Source: Bacteroides sp. GM023
Lineage (GTDB): Bacteria; Bacteroidota; Bacteroidia; Bacteroidales; Bacteroidaceae
Assembly: GCF_014750685.1 (NCBI RefSeq)
Contig: NZ_JAAXGE010000014.1
Span: 124,001 to 188,000, forward strand
Direction: 5' to 3'
Length of the DNA: 64,000 bases
Positions 45,977 to 53,826 of this stretch are shown one piece after another. Below the pieces are notes generated by a model. The model was not told the DNA's origin. It did not search any database and saw only the letters and a list, made by a program, of their open reading frames with translations. Position 1 is the stretch's first letter, and each line of letters starts with the position of its first letter. A program made the position numbers and the translations under genes.

Positions 45977-47539
45977 CTATAGAATCAAACATATAGCATA
46001 ACAAGCCACTCCTACTATAGTTATAATAGTGACAATCATACCTAAACATCCTTTATTAGTTTTTAGCCTAGCCTCTTCAAGCTGTCTTTCTAATTCCCGA
46101 CCTCTTTCCTTCGCTTCATTTAAGTCTTTTGCAACCTGTGTATTTTGAGTCGTCAATTTTTGAAGAGATTTGTTTAGATTATCATTGGTCTCTTGCATCA
46201 TTTTCAAACTATCATTAAATTCCTTAGATTGCTTACTCATTTGCTCCACGTGAGCTTTTTGAATATCCTCGTTGGCTTTACTTATTTCTGCAAGTTTCTT
46301 TTGCAGTTCTTGATTCTGTTTATGGGCAATTTCTACTTGTTCTTTATGTAGTTTTTGAGCATCCTCGTTAGCTTTACTTATTCCTGCAAGTTTCTTTTGC
46401 AGTTCTTGATTCTGTTTATGAGCGACTTCTACCTGTTCTTTATGTAGTTTCTGAGCATCCTCGTTAGCTTTACTTATTCCTACAAGTTTCTTTTGCAGTT
46501 CTTGATTCTGTTTATGAGCGACTTCTACCTGTTCTTTATGCAATCTCTGAGCAGCCTCTTGAGTTTTAGTAAGGGAAACTAACTTCTCTTGTAACTCCTT
46601 ATTTTGTTTCTGACCCGCTATGAGTTGCTCTTGAAACTGCTTTTTTATTTGCTCTGTTAAAACAGCACGAGATTTATTTTTCTTTTCACTAACAGCTTCA
46701 ACCAAATCTGAGAAGTATTGTCCTAAACCATTTGGAGTTGGGGCTTCCTTATCCACAATTTGCTTTATAAATAACTTCTCTTCAACGTGACCAATTGCAG
46801 CGATAATTGGAGTTTGCATTTCCACTATCATGTCTAAGACATCTAGTTCATCGAGACTCTCAATGCCACCACCACCTCCACGAACAAGAGCAATAACATC
46901 ATATTTTTGTCGATCAAGCTCTTTTAAAAGAGTAATCAAATCTTTTATATTAGCAAAATTTACACGTTGTTCGTAAAAATCGATAGCACTTTTTGCAGCA
47001 TTAATACCAGCATTAAAATCAGACATAGTTATAGAAGTAGTAGCAAAAACTAAAGCAACCCTAGGCCTTTCATCAATAAATAGCTTTTGTTCTAAAATCC
47101 CATCTATATTTTTATATCCTATTTGAACTTTCTTTCGACGAAATTCTATACGCTTCTGCTCTTCTTCATCAACAACTTGTTCTTGCACTATCTCTACGCG
47201 ACTAACAACTAACATTAGCTGGATATGACTATTGTTTTGTACCCTTCTTCCTAATACTCCACCTACTGTGACAAGATTGCCATCTTTCAACTCACTACAT
47301 AGTTTTTGTGAAATTTGAAGAGTGATTTCTGTTTGAGTATCTTCATCTCTTAAAATATCATATCTATATATCCAACGTGGGTCGTGTTTAGGGTTCTTTA
47401 AATATATTCCACGAAGATATATTACTTTTAAATTCACATCTTGTTTAGACAGGTAGGATGTAAACATCCCAAGTAGTTCTGAAGGTTTATAGATGACTCC
47501 TAGAGAATTATCGCTAGACGGTTGTAGATTATTTACCAT
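45977..47539 (-). CDS. Membrane-anchored XseA-like protein with repeat coiled coil
   Basis: A 520-residue protein whose first ~280 residues resemble the exonuclease VII large subunit: an OB-fold-like N-terminus (IYLRGIYLKNPKHDPRW, LVTVGGVLGRRV; residues ~10-110) and a catalytic-type domain with RVALVFATTSITMSDF, VIALVRGGGGGIESLDELDVLDM and TPIIAAIGHVEEKLFIKQIVD (~155-275). In housekeeping XseA the stalk binds XseB; here residues ~285-490 are a long coiled coil with near-identical 32-residue repeats (HKEQVEVAHKQNQELQKKL), and the protein ends in one membrane helix (CLGMIVTIITIVGVACYAIC). No xseB gene is near. It is 19 bases after a PD-(D/E)XK gene in an operon. Chromosomal exonuclease VII is an unlikely role; a membrane-tethered DNA-acting effector is inferred. 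Confidence 0.8.
   Translation of the reverse strand: MVNNLQPSSDNSLGVIYKPSELLGMFTSYLSKQDVNLKVIYLRGIYLKNPKHDPRWIYRYDILRDEDTQTEITLQISQKLCSELKDGNLVTVGGVLGRRVQNNSHIQLMLVVSRVEIVQEQVVDEEEQKRIEFRRKKVQIGYKNIDGILEQKLFIDERPRVALVFATTSITMSDFNAGINAAKSAIDFYEQRVNFANIKDLITLLKELDRQKYDVIALVRGGGGGIESLDELDVLDMIVEMQTPIIAAIGHVEEKLFIKQIVDKEAPTPNGLGQYFSDLVEAVSEKKNKSRAVLTEQIKKQFQEQLIAGQKQNKELQEKLVSLTKTQEAAQRLHKEQVEVAHKQNQELQKKLVGISKANEDAQKLHKEQVEVAHKQNQELQKKLAGISKANEDAQKLHKEQVEIAHKQNQELQKKLAEISKANEDIQKAHVEQMSKQSKEFNDSLKMMQETNDNLNKSLQKLTTQNTQVAKDLNEAKERGRELERQLEEARLKTNKGCLGMIVTIITIVGVACYAICLIL
46265..46552 (-). repeat. Three 96-bp tandem repeats within the XseA-like gene
   Basis: Units start at 46265, 46361 and 46457 and differ at only a few bases. 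Each encodes 32 residues of coiled coil, so changes in copy number would keep the frame and change stalk length. Confidence 0.88.
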
Positions 47540-47558
47540 AAGCTAACATTTTTCTTGT

Positions 47559-49037
47559 TTATCTTATATTAGATGCTGATAGTTTACAATTTATACAATC
47601 AATTGTTATCACATTCTCTTTATTAAGGAAACCTGTTTTTTTTAGAACCCTATCCACTTTCTTCTTTTCTTGTTCAGTAAAATACAAAATAACTTCTATA
47701 GATTTATTTGTATTGTTGGCCTTTTCATAAACAGATAGCTGATGTATCAAATTGGCTTCTAATTTTGAATTTGAAGCGAGTTTAAATTCTATCAGTGTCT
47801 TATCATTAGCACCTTTAGAAATTATAAAATCAACAACACCTCTGCCATTTCCTACTTCACTATCAACTGCAAATTTTGTTTTATACCAAACTAACTTAAA
47901 ACTCAATTGAACATCCGTTTCTTTACATTTACCGTCATTCCTATTAAATAATTTATATCCATCTCTATCTTCTATAAAATTTTTGAAGAACTTTATCCTA
48001 TGTATAGCTTCTGAATAAGATGTATCATAAGTATCCCCTTGGGAGATGCTCTTATTAAAGTCTAATACTGATTTTGTTTGCTCAATATAATGTTGTTGAA
48101 TCTTTAACCATTTTTTTATTAAGCTAATATAGCGTAACTCCTCCTTACTATAAGACTCAAACAATTCTTCATTTTCAATCTGATAAGATTTGTCTATTAT
48201 AAGTTTCTGATATTGTAAGAGAATTGGGTTCTGCTCTAAACTACGAAGATCAATCTTCTTAATTAGCGCTTGAGTACAACCTAATAAATAATTAACTAAA
48301 TCTTTTTCCGTTATTAAATGTGCTTTCGTTAATTGTGTATAAGGGTTATAAGCTGATTCTGTAAACATTATGGGAGAACGTTGCTCAAAATACTTTTTTG
48401 CATTTTGAAATTCAGGAAAATCGAACGGAAAAGATTTAAGCCATACATCATATTTAGACAATAAAAAATTTATTGGATTTTTAGTAACAGACTTTATGGG
48501 CTTTTTTAAATCAGCTATATATGAATTGATAAAAGAACGGATTTCCGGCTTTATATCTGAGTTCCCTTTTATTAGTTGAGATAGATAATCAAAAAATTCA
48601 CCAATAAATAAAGGTACTCCATAACCCTCTGGAAATAAACCAAAACTATTTATTGCATACTCTAAATAGTCCTCAATATCACTTTTCCAATCTGTCCTAT
48701 ATTGATTATTCAAAATATGCTGATAACAAAAAATCACCTTATCTGCACACATCACATCAGCATTATAATAATCCCTCTTATCAAACTCCTTTAAGGTTAA
48801 TAATTTTTTATGATGCTCACAACAGAACGGGAATTTCTCCATCTTGTTTTTTAGATTTTCAAGAATTTGCCGCCTGTTCTTCTGGCAACATTCACAGGTT
48901 CTGTAATCGTGTTCTCCTGTAGTAGGAATAATCAATTCAGGTTTTGCTAAAAATGTAGCCACTCCATAATTATATCTTCTACTACCACATTTAGTATCAA
49001 ATACTTCTTTTACGTATAATGCTTTAATAGACATCAC
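47559..49037 (-). CDS. Cys-rich PD-(D/E)XK nuclease-like protein, operon partner of XseA-like protein
   Basis: A 492-residue protein of no family I recognise. Near the N-terminus (residues ~45-80) a Cys/His cluster, CECCQKNRRQ...FPFCCEHHKK, looks like a zinc-binding module. The middle is helical. Residues ~395-460 resemble a PD-(D/E)XK nuclease core: GRGVVDFIISKGANDKTLIEFKLA supplies the Asp and the Glu-x-Lys in the right spacing, followed by a helix with LIHQLSVYEKAN. It is the first gene of a two-gene operon with the XseA-like gene and has a good promoter upstream. A role as a DNA-targeting effector or sensor is inferred from domains and context. Confidence 0.7.
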   Translation of the reverse strand: MMSIKALYVKEVFDTKCGSRRYNYGVATFLAKPELIIPTTGEHDYRTCECCQKNRRQILENLKNKMEKFPFCCEHHKKLLTLKEFDKRDYYNADVMCADKVIFCYQHILNNQYRTDWKSDIEDYLEYAINSFGLFPEGYGVPLFIGEFFDYLSQLIKGNSDIKPEIRSFINSYIADLKKPIKSVTKNPINFLLSKYDVWLKSFPFDFPEFQNAKKYFEQRSPIMFTESAYNPYTQLTKAHLITEKDLVNYLLGCTQALIKKIDLRSLEQNPILLQYQKLIIDKSYQIENEELFESYSKEELRYISLIKKWLKIQQHYIEQTKSVLDFNKSISQGDTYDTSYSEAIHRIKFFKNFIEDRDGYKLFNRNDGKCKETDVQLSFKLVWYKTKFAVDSEVGNGRGVVDFIISKGANDKTLIEFKLASNSKLEANLIHQLSVYEKANNTNKSIEVILYFTEQEKKKVDRVLKKTGFLNKENVITIDCINCKLSASNIR

Positions 49038-49126
49038 AAATAAATTATATATACAACAAATTATCTTATATCAATAACATGATGTTTGTATTTTCCCAAC
49101 ATCCCATATATTTACTATATCTGGCT

Positions 49127-49160
49127 CAAAGATACATAAAAACGAAAATTTTATATCAAA
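49127..49160 (-). promoter_or_regulatory. Promoter of the nuclease/XseA-like operon
   Basis: On the minus strand, TTTG (49160 to 49157), 22 bases, perfect TATCTTTG (49134 to 49127). The transcript would begin about 80 bases before the start codon at 49037. Confidence 0.7.
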
Positions 49161-49281
49161 ACCTGAGAATTAAAAATATCGTATATCTATTTTATTCATA
49201 ATATTCATCTATAATTATTTCTTCTAAGCATCATTTTTCTTAGCATATACAGATATTCACTAATAAATCTCCCTCTCCCAA

Positions 49282-49306
49282 CCCCTCAAACCCTTATACA
49301 TGAGAA
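49282..49306 (+). repeat. Direct repeat copy 1 (leader element)
   Basis: CCCCTCAAACCCTTATACAT-type sequence of about 25 bp, repeated with one mismatch at 49564-49588. It lies 35 bases before a 23-codon reading frame (ATG at 49341). Confidence 0.7.
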
Positions 49307-49340
49307 AAACTTGAAGTATTAGATAGCACTGAATAAGCAA

Positions 49341-49412
49341 ATGGTGCAGTCTGCTTCAGGTATTATAATAGAACAAATTGCCGGGTTGAATTCAATTGCA
49401 GAAGATGGTTGA
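49341..49412 (+). CDS. Possible 23-residue peptide
   Basis: A short frame encoding MVQSASGIIIEQIAGLNSIA and three further residues, starting 35 bases after the first leader repeat. Its only support is the parallel with the second leader repeat and its small ORF; a hairpin (49493-49530) with a long T-tract follows. It could equally be chance. Confidence 0.25.
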   Translation: MVQSASGIIIEQIAGLNSIAEDG

Positions 49413-49492
49413 AACATTCAATTCGAGGGATAGAAACGATACAAGTAATCATCACAGCTTTAGTCTTGATAATGAAAGTAGCGGATCTGTCA

Positions 49493-49540
49493 AAGAGCAT
49501 GAGTCGAGATGATGAGTCTTGATAACGGCTCTTTATTTTT
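49493..49540 (+). terminator. Terminator-like hairpin
   Basis: AAAGAGC pairs with GGCTCTTT across an imperfect loop and is followed by ATTTTTTTTC. It suggests a short plus-strand transcript ends here, between the two leader repeats. Confidence 0.6.
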
Positions 49541-49563
49541 TTTCTTCCCCACCATTCCCATTT

Positions 49564-49588
49564 CCCCTCAAACCCTTATATATGAGAA
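49564..49588 (+). repeat. Direct repeat copy 2 (leader element)
   Basis: Second copy of the ~25-bp element at 49282-49306, 282 bases apart and in the same orientation, 53 bases before the small membrane-protein gene at 49642. Confidence 0.7.
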
Positions 49589-49641
49589 ATATATAAGAGA
49601 ATAGAAACATAATATCAACAATTTAAAATCAAAAGAACAAA

Positions 49642-49806
49642 ATGGGAAAATTAATCAAAGGAATCAAAATCGCGGCTTGGATAGCTGAGATTATCGTAGC
49701 AAGTTCAGTTATCGTTGAATTTGCAGAAAAGTATGGCAGCAAAAAGAAAAAAGAAGATGCTGCCGGTAAAGTTGGTACAGACAATGTAACAACAGAGAAC
49801 CAATAG
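49642..49806 (+). CDS. Small single-helix membrane protein, 54 residues
   Basis: A 54-residue frame. Residues ~4-28 (LIKGIKIAAWIAEIIVASSV) form one hydrophobic, possibly amphipathic membrane helix; the rest is lysine-rich then polar (GSKKKKED). It is preceded by a leader repeat and followed after 12 bases by another small hydrophobic frame. Toxin-like, holin-like or regulatory roles are possible; none can be chosen from sequence. Confidence 0.6.
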   Translation: MGKLIKGIKIAAWIAEIIVASSVIVEFAEKYGSKKKKEDAAGKVGTDNVTTENQ

Positions 49807-49818
49807 TACGTCTTATGA

Positions 49819-49926
49819 ATGGAATATAATAAAGCACAGGACGTAATTATTACAATACTGGAAGTAACTGTTTCGGTATTAAAAGGGCTCAAAAAGCTAA
49901 GAGGATTTGTAAAAGCAAAGAAATAA
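49819..49926 (+). CDS. Small amphipathic protein, 35 residues
   Basis: A 35-residue frame with a hydrophobic segment (DVIITILEVTVSVL) and a basic C-terminus (KGLKKLRGFVKAKK). It lies between the 54-residue frame and the DUF3871 gene on the same strand and resembles the former in layout (hydrophobic helix then Lys-rich tail). Coding potential rests on position and spacing only. Confidence 0.5.
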   Translation: MEYNKAQDVIITILEVTVSVLKGLKKLRGFVKAKK

Positions 49927-49980
49927 CCTCTTGGCTTTTTCTTTTATCGGATATTTATTAACCAACTAGAAGTAAATAAA

Positions 49981-51003
49981 ATGGAAAGAATTAATTTATT
50001 ATTGCCATCCATACAAAGGACGGCAGGAGCAAACGAATGGAAACAAGATGTGGAAGATGCAGTACTTATCACGGAACAGGCACACAAGCGTTCACCATTC
50101 ATTGAAGCCAATACAACAGAGGTGACTTTGGAGCATCTCAAAAACGATTGTATTATACCGACTTTTGCCAAAGATAACGAAGTCTGTATATCACATCAGA
50201 GTTTCATAGAATCAGTCTATGAGGCAGCCAGAGATTTTTATCATGGGGAAACAATCTGCACCCCGGAAATAAGAACATCCCACATTGTCAGAGGGCGTAT
50301 TCCGGAAGCGATCAATAAAAGAGTCGATCAGCTGTTGGAATCAGACAAGACAATGTATTATGAAAGAATGATTTTCAACATAGAAGTTCCGAGTATCAGC
50401 CGGAATATCAATGGAAATCAACTGAACCTATCCATCACAGGCTGTAAAAGCTATGCAAGGGATAATCTGAGCGGAAAGATGACGGCACAGAAATTCAATA
50501 TTGCCGTCGGATTTCTCAATCTTGCCTGTACCAACCAATGTTTATCAACAGACGGGTACAAGGAGGAAATCAAAGCGACAAGTTCGAGGGGACTATATCA
50601 ATTCACCCTAGACTTGTTCGGACAATACAATGTAGCAAAACATATTCACCTGATGCAGTCGCTGGGTGATACAATGCTGAGTGAACACCAATTCTGTCAG
50701 ATACTGGGGAGAATGAGACTATACAACTACTTACCCCAGCACCAACAGAGGACATTACCGAGACTGCTTATTACAGACAGCCAGATCAACAATGTGGCCA
50801 GGCAGTATATCCATGACGAAAACTTTGCCGGGAATAACGGTGAATTAAGCATGTGGATGTTCTACAACCTGATAACGGGAGCAAACAAGAACAGTTATCT
50901 CGATTCATTTCTGGGACGTAGTGTAAACGCGACAGAGGTATCAGTGGGACTAGCGGAAGCATTGAATCACAGGGACGAAGCATATTCCTGGTTTATAGAA
51001 TGA
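49981..51003 (+). CDS. DUF3871-family protein
   Basis: A 340-residue protein of the Bacteroidetes DUF3871 family, found on mobile elements and plasmids. Family-diagnostic parts are TEVTLEHLKNDCIIPTFAKDNEVCISH, the IRTSHIVRGRIPEAINK and MYYERMIFNIEVPSI segments, LGDTMLSEHQFCQILGRMRLYNYLP, and the C-terminal MFYNLITGANKNSYLDSFLGR. No signal peptide or catalytic motif is evident. Function is unknown; the family is a marker of integrated elements. A terminator follows directly. Confidence 0.88.
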   Translation: MERINLLLPSIQRTAGANEWKQDVEDAVLITEQAHKRSPFIEANTTEVTLEHLKNDCIIPTFAKDNEVCISHQSFIESVYEAARDFYHGETICTPEIRTSHIVRGRIPEAINKRVDQLLESDKTMYYERMIFNIEVPSISRNINGNQLNLSITGCKSYARDNLSGKMTAQKFNIAVGFLNLACTNQCLSTDGYKEEIKATSSRGLYQFTLDLFGQYNVAKHIHLMQSLGDTMLSEHQFCQILGRMRLYNYLPQHQQRTLPRLLITDSQINNVARQYIHDENFAGNNGELSMWMFYNLITGANKNSYLDSFLGRSVNATEVSVGLAEALNHRDEAYSWFIE

Positions 51004-51035
51004 CCGGAAGAATATGATTTGACTACTATATCCGA

Positions 51036-51077
51036 AGAGGGTATCACCAAAGAAGAACGGTGGTATCCTCTTTTTTT
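51036..51077 (+). terminator. Terminator hairpin 1 of the DUF3871 module
   Basis: A 13-bp stem (51036-51048 with 51059-51071, two G-U pairs; core GGTATCACC / GGTGGTATCC) followed by seven T's, 33 bases after the DUF3871 stop. A very similar hairpin occurs at 52180-52218. Confidence 0.9.
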
Positions 51078-51117
51078 ATTATCAGAAACTCAACTAAAAA
51101 AGAAAGGAGAAAAATAT

Positions 51118-51366
51118 ATGAGCGTAGCATGTGTACAGGACATATACAAATGTGACACCTGTAAATCAGCATCAGACGAGCACGGAAGGAATTGCAGGCA
51201 CGGGATATTATTTCCCCTGCTTCTTTTAATGGGAAATTGTAAGAAGTGCATGAATTATGAATTTGATGCAGAAAAGGTAAAACTTCAGCTGCAAAAAAGA
51301 GAAAATGGACCAACAAGCCACTCTGAAAAAGATTTGGAAGGACTTAAAACTGTAAAACATGAGTGA
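51118..51366 (+). CDS. Small Cys-rich protein, 82 residues
   Basis: The frame extends upstream to 51019 but that part covers the terminator, so the ATG at 51118 (MSVACVQDIYKCDTCKS) is preferred. Two CxxC pairs (CDTC and CKKC) with NCRHG between them suggest one zinc-binding site. The C-terminus is charged and helical. The stop overlaps the next gene's start by eight bases, indicating coupled translation. No family recognised. Confidence 0.65.
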   Translation: MSVACVQDIYKCDTCKSASDEHGRNCRHGILFPLLLLMGNCKKCMNYEFDAEKVKLQLQKRENGPTSHSEKDLEGLKTVKHE

Positions 51367-51604
51367 ATATTCATTGAAAGAAAGTGTTCGGATGTTGACA
51401 GCATCACTTGTTTATGGCGGTCCTATGACATTTGAACAAATCAAAAAGTTGGATTGGTTAAAACATACATCTGAATATGGGATATCCTTCTATATCCAGG
51501 AAGCGGAACGAAATGAATGGATAAAAACCAAATGTTTCAGCAATAAACCCAATATCTATTCGGCAACTGCAAAAGGTAGGAAAATGGCTGAAGCAAGAGA
51601 TTAA
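51359..51604 (+). CDS. Small winged-helix-like protein, 81 residues
   Basis: An 81-residue soluble protein. TFEQIKKLDWLKHTSEYGISFYIQEAERNEWIKTKCFSNKPNIYSATAKGRKM has the rhythm of a winged-helix DNA-binding domain (helix, helix, wing ending in a short strand pair), but the resemblance is structural guesswork. It overlaps the preceding gene by eight bases, so it belongs to the same transcript. Confidence 0.65.
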   Translation: MSEYSLKESVRMLTASLVYGGPMTFEQIKKLDWLKHTSEYGISFYIQEAERNEWIKTKCFSNKPNIYSATAKGRKMAEARD

Positions 51605-51646
51605 CATAAAGTATAATAGTAAAAACATAATAGAAAAGGAGTTATT

Positions 51647-51859
51647 ATGGCATGGTTAGCAATAGATAAAATTGGAAGGGAAACAATATCACCCGGCAGA
51701 CCTGAATTTGACGGTTCCGAGTGGTATTATGAAGAAGAAAACTCTATAGAAGGCGAATACGGGAATATAGGATACTCTATAGACCTGCCTGATGGAACAA
51801 TTGAAAAGATATTAGGCAGGAAACTAACATATGAAGAAAGTCCTGTAGAAATCAAATAG
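51647..51859 (+). CDS. Small acidic protein, 70 residues
   Basis: A 70-residue acidic protein (MAWLAIDKIGRETISPGRPEF, then YYEEENSIEGEYG and LPDGTIEKILGRKLTYEESP). A similar design, a predicted short strand-rich fold ending in an ExxPVE-like tail, occurs in phage and element proteins, but I do not recognise a family. The gene lies 42 bases after its neighbour on the same strand. Confidence 0.6.
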   Translation: MAWLAIDKIGRETISPGRPEFDGSEWYYEEENSIEGEYGNIGYSIDLPDGTIEKILGRKLTYEESPVEIK

Positions 51860-51868
51860 AAAAGAATT

Positions 51869-52147
51869 ATGGAAAAATATGAACTTGAAAACAGTAAAGA
51901 GTTCAAGGTGGCACAGGAACTGGAAGATGCCTTGAACAATATGTCATGGAACAGTGAGATATTCGCGGAGTCAGTGGGGTATTATCACAGGACACTCCAA
52001 CAAAAGCTGTTCAGCACTATGGTAAAGGTCATAGAGATGATGGGAAAAGAGGAATATGGATATGACCTGAGAAATGAGGCTTCACACAGGATAGCCCGGA
52101 AAATAGTTGAATCAGGAATACTGGACGAGACTATACCGATCATTTGA
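51869..52147 (+). CDS. Small helical protein, 92 residues
   Basis: A 92-residue predicted all-helical protein (FKVAQELEDALNNMSWNSEIFAESVGYYHRTLQQKLF). No signal peptide, no Cys pairs, no known motif. The gene lies nine bases after the preceding small gene and ends 32 bases before a strong terminator at 52180, so it closes the first transcript of this module. Confidence 0.6.
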   Translation: MEKYELENSKEFKVAQELEDALNNMSWNSEIFAESVGYYHRTLQQKLFSTMVKVIEMMGKEEYGYDLRNEASHRIARKIVESGILDETIPII

Positions 52148-52179
52148 AAAACGGTTGAAACAGACCGGAATTATATCTG

Positions 52180-52218
52180 AGGAGGATATCACAATCAACG
52201 TGGTGTCCTCCTTTTTTT
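52180..52218 (+). terminator. Terminator hairpin 2 of the DUF3871 module
   Basis: A 13-bp stem (52180-52192 with 52200-52212, two G-U pairs; core GGAGGATATCAC / GTGGTGTCCTCC) followed by seven T's. It closely resembles 51036-51077. It lies in the gap before the gene at 52242, showing that the longer reading frame from 52107 is not used. Confidence 0.9.
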
Positions 52219-52241
52219 ATTTACCTAAAATACAAAAGATT

Positions 52242-53807
52242 ATGTTATACTATAAATTTCAAAATTACGAAGAATTCAAAAACATGTTTGGTATTATCAA
52301 GCATGGAAACGGAGTATGCAGCAGAAAGAACAAGATACTGCTGGCATATGTGAAAGACAAGAGATTATTACATGAAGCCGTAGAGAAGAACGATTATACG
52401 CTGCTTCATATCTCTTCAATGGCGGAACTGAAAAAGACCGTTACCCGAAGAATAATTATAAGCGGACACTCGGATAACTCCCTACGTTATGTTCTGGAAC
52501 TGGATGGAGACTTTTTCTATTCCAGGAACCTTGAAACGGACAGTCTGAAAGGACTCTGTGAAGACGGGGACACTAAGGCAATCCGCTACATTAATCATAA
52601 GAACGGAGAAAAGGTGTTTAAAATGAAAGCGGGAAAACTCTACCGCTCCATCATACAGGAAACGGAATTTGGCAGAACCCTTCCTGAACAGGTAGTGACC
52701 TATCTATGTGAGGAATTTTCGGCAGACTGGCAGGTGTATACTCATAGCAAACTCCCGAAGAACACACTACACGTTGATAAAGACTTTGAGAAGATATATT
52801 CATCAGACTGGTGCAAAGGAGATTTCTCTTCGTGCATGACGGACAAGGATTATTACTATTTCTATATGGACTCTGTCAATGCAAGTGCAGCATATCTGAC
52901 AGATGAGGATGATATGGTGATTGCAAGATGTATTATCTATAACGAAGTCAAGGATCAGGATGACAACAAATGGAGACTGGCTGAAAGACAATATGCCAGT
53001 GATGAAAATGATATCCTGAAGCGTGCCTTGATAGATGCCCTGATCAAAGGGGGATACATTGACGGTTACAAAAAAGTCGGTGCAGGTGCAGGTGATGCAA
53101 GAGAGTTCGTTGACCTTGAGGAGAATTCATTGTCAGACAGGAAATTCAGAATAGAATGTGACCTGGACTATGACGATCCACTAAGTTATCAGGACTCATT
53201 CAAGTGGTATGATGAGTGCAATAGAATAGCTGACAATTATGGACATGGAGACATTGGACTGGATGTTACGGACGGTTCTATAAATGGTGAAGAAGAGGAG
53301 GAGGAATACGATGACTTCCATGACTATCATTGTCAGGCAACCAGAGTTGTATACTATCATGGGCAGGAATATTATTGTGATGTAGAGAATCTGGAAGACT
53401 TTACATGGGTGGACAGACTGGAAGAGTACCATCATGATTCCGATGTACTGCAATGTCCTGAATGTAAAGCGAATTTTCTGAAAGAAGACAAATGTGATTC
53501 AGAAATAACCGATGAGGACTATTGTTGTGAAGAATGCAGGGAAAAAGCAGAGGAAACATACAAGAAAGCAAACTGGTATTATTCCGATTATGATGAGGAA
53601 TATTATGAGTATGCAGAAGACATAACCACGTATCAGGTATGGAACAATATCCTCTGTGAATATGAGGAGAAAAACATATCGGTTGAGTCCGGGAATAGAT
53701 TATTGGCGAGAGGAGAACTTCATGAACTGAACGGTATACTCTATAGCAGAATAGATGAAGAAACCGGACTGCCTTATACATACGAGATGAATGAAATGAC
53801 TGTTTAA
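52242..53807 (+). CDS. Mobile-element protein with Cys cluster, 521 residues
   Basis: A 521-residue protein of unknown function. The start at 52242 (MLYYKFQNYEEFKNMFG) is chosen because the terminator at 52180-52218 and the upstream gene occupy the longer frame. The central block WCKGDFSSCMTDKDYYYFY...AAYLTDEDDMVIARCIIYNEV...LAERQYASDEND...IDGYKKVGAGAGDAREFV resembles proteins carried by Bacteroidetes phages and elements. After an acidic linker (EEEEEEYDDF, ~345) a Cys cluster follows (CPEC, then CCEEC, ~405-435), probably zinc binding. It is followed after 19 bases by a peptidase gene. Confidence 0.7.
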   Translation: MLYYKFQNYEEFKNMFGIIKHGNGVCSRKNKILLAYVKDKRLLHEAVEKNDYTLLHISSMAELKKTVTRRIIISGHSDNSLRYVLELDGDFFYSRNLETDSLKGLCEDGDTKAIRYINHKNGEKVFKMKAGKLYRSIIQETEFGRTLPEQVVTYLCEEFSADWQVYTHSKLPKNTLHVDKDFEKIYSSDWCKGDFSSCMTDKDYYYFYMDSVNASAAYLTDEDDMVIARCIIYNEVKDQDDNKWRLAERQYASDENDILKRALIDALIKGGYIDGYKKVGAGAGDAREFVDLEENSLSDRKFRIECDLDYDDPLSYQDSFKWYDECNRIADNYGHGDIGLDVTDGSINGEEEEEEYDDFHDYHCQATRVVYYHGQEYYCDVENLEDFTWVDRLEEYHHDSDVLQCPECKANFLKEDKCDSEITDEDYCCEECREKAEETYKKANWYYSDYDEEYYEYAEDITTYQVWNNILCEYEEKNISVESGNRLLARGELHELNGILYSRIDEETGLPYTYEMNEMTV

Positions 53808-53826
53808 CCCACAAAAAATAAGAATT

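Noticed and set aside
45977..47539. Housekeeping exonuclease VII large subunit (xseA)
   Set aside because: No xseB is adjacent, the stalk is replaced by a long repeat coiled coil, and the protein ends in a membrane helix; it also sits in accessory DNA.
51019..51117. Longer start for the small Cys-rich protein
   Set aside because: The extension covers the terminator at 51036-51077; the ATG at 51118 lies after it.
52107..52241. Longer start for the 521-residue protein
   Set aside because: The extra part overlaps the upstream gene and runs through a strong terminator hairpin with seven T's.
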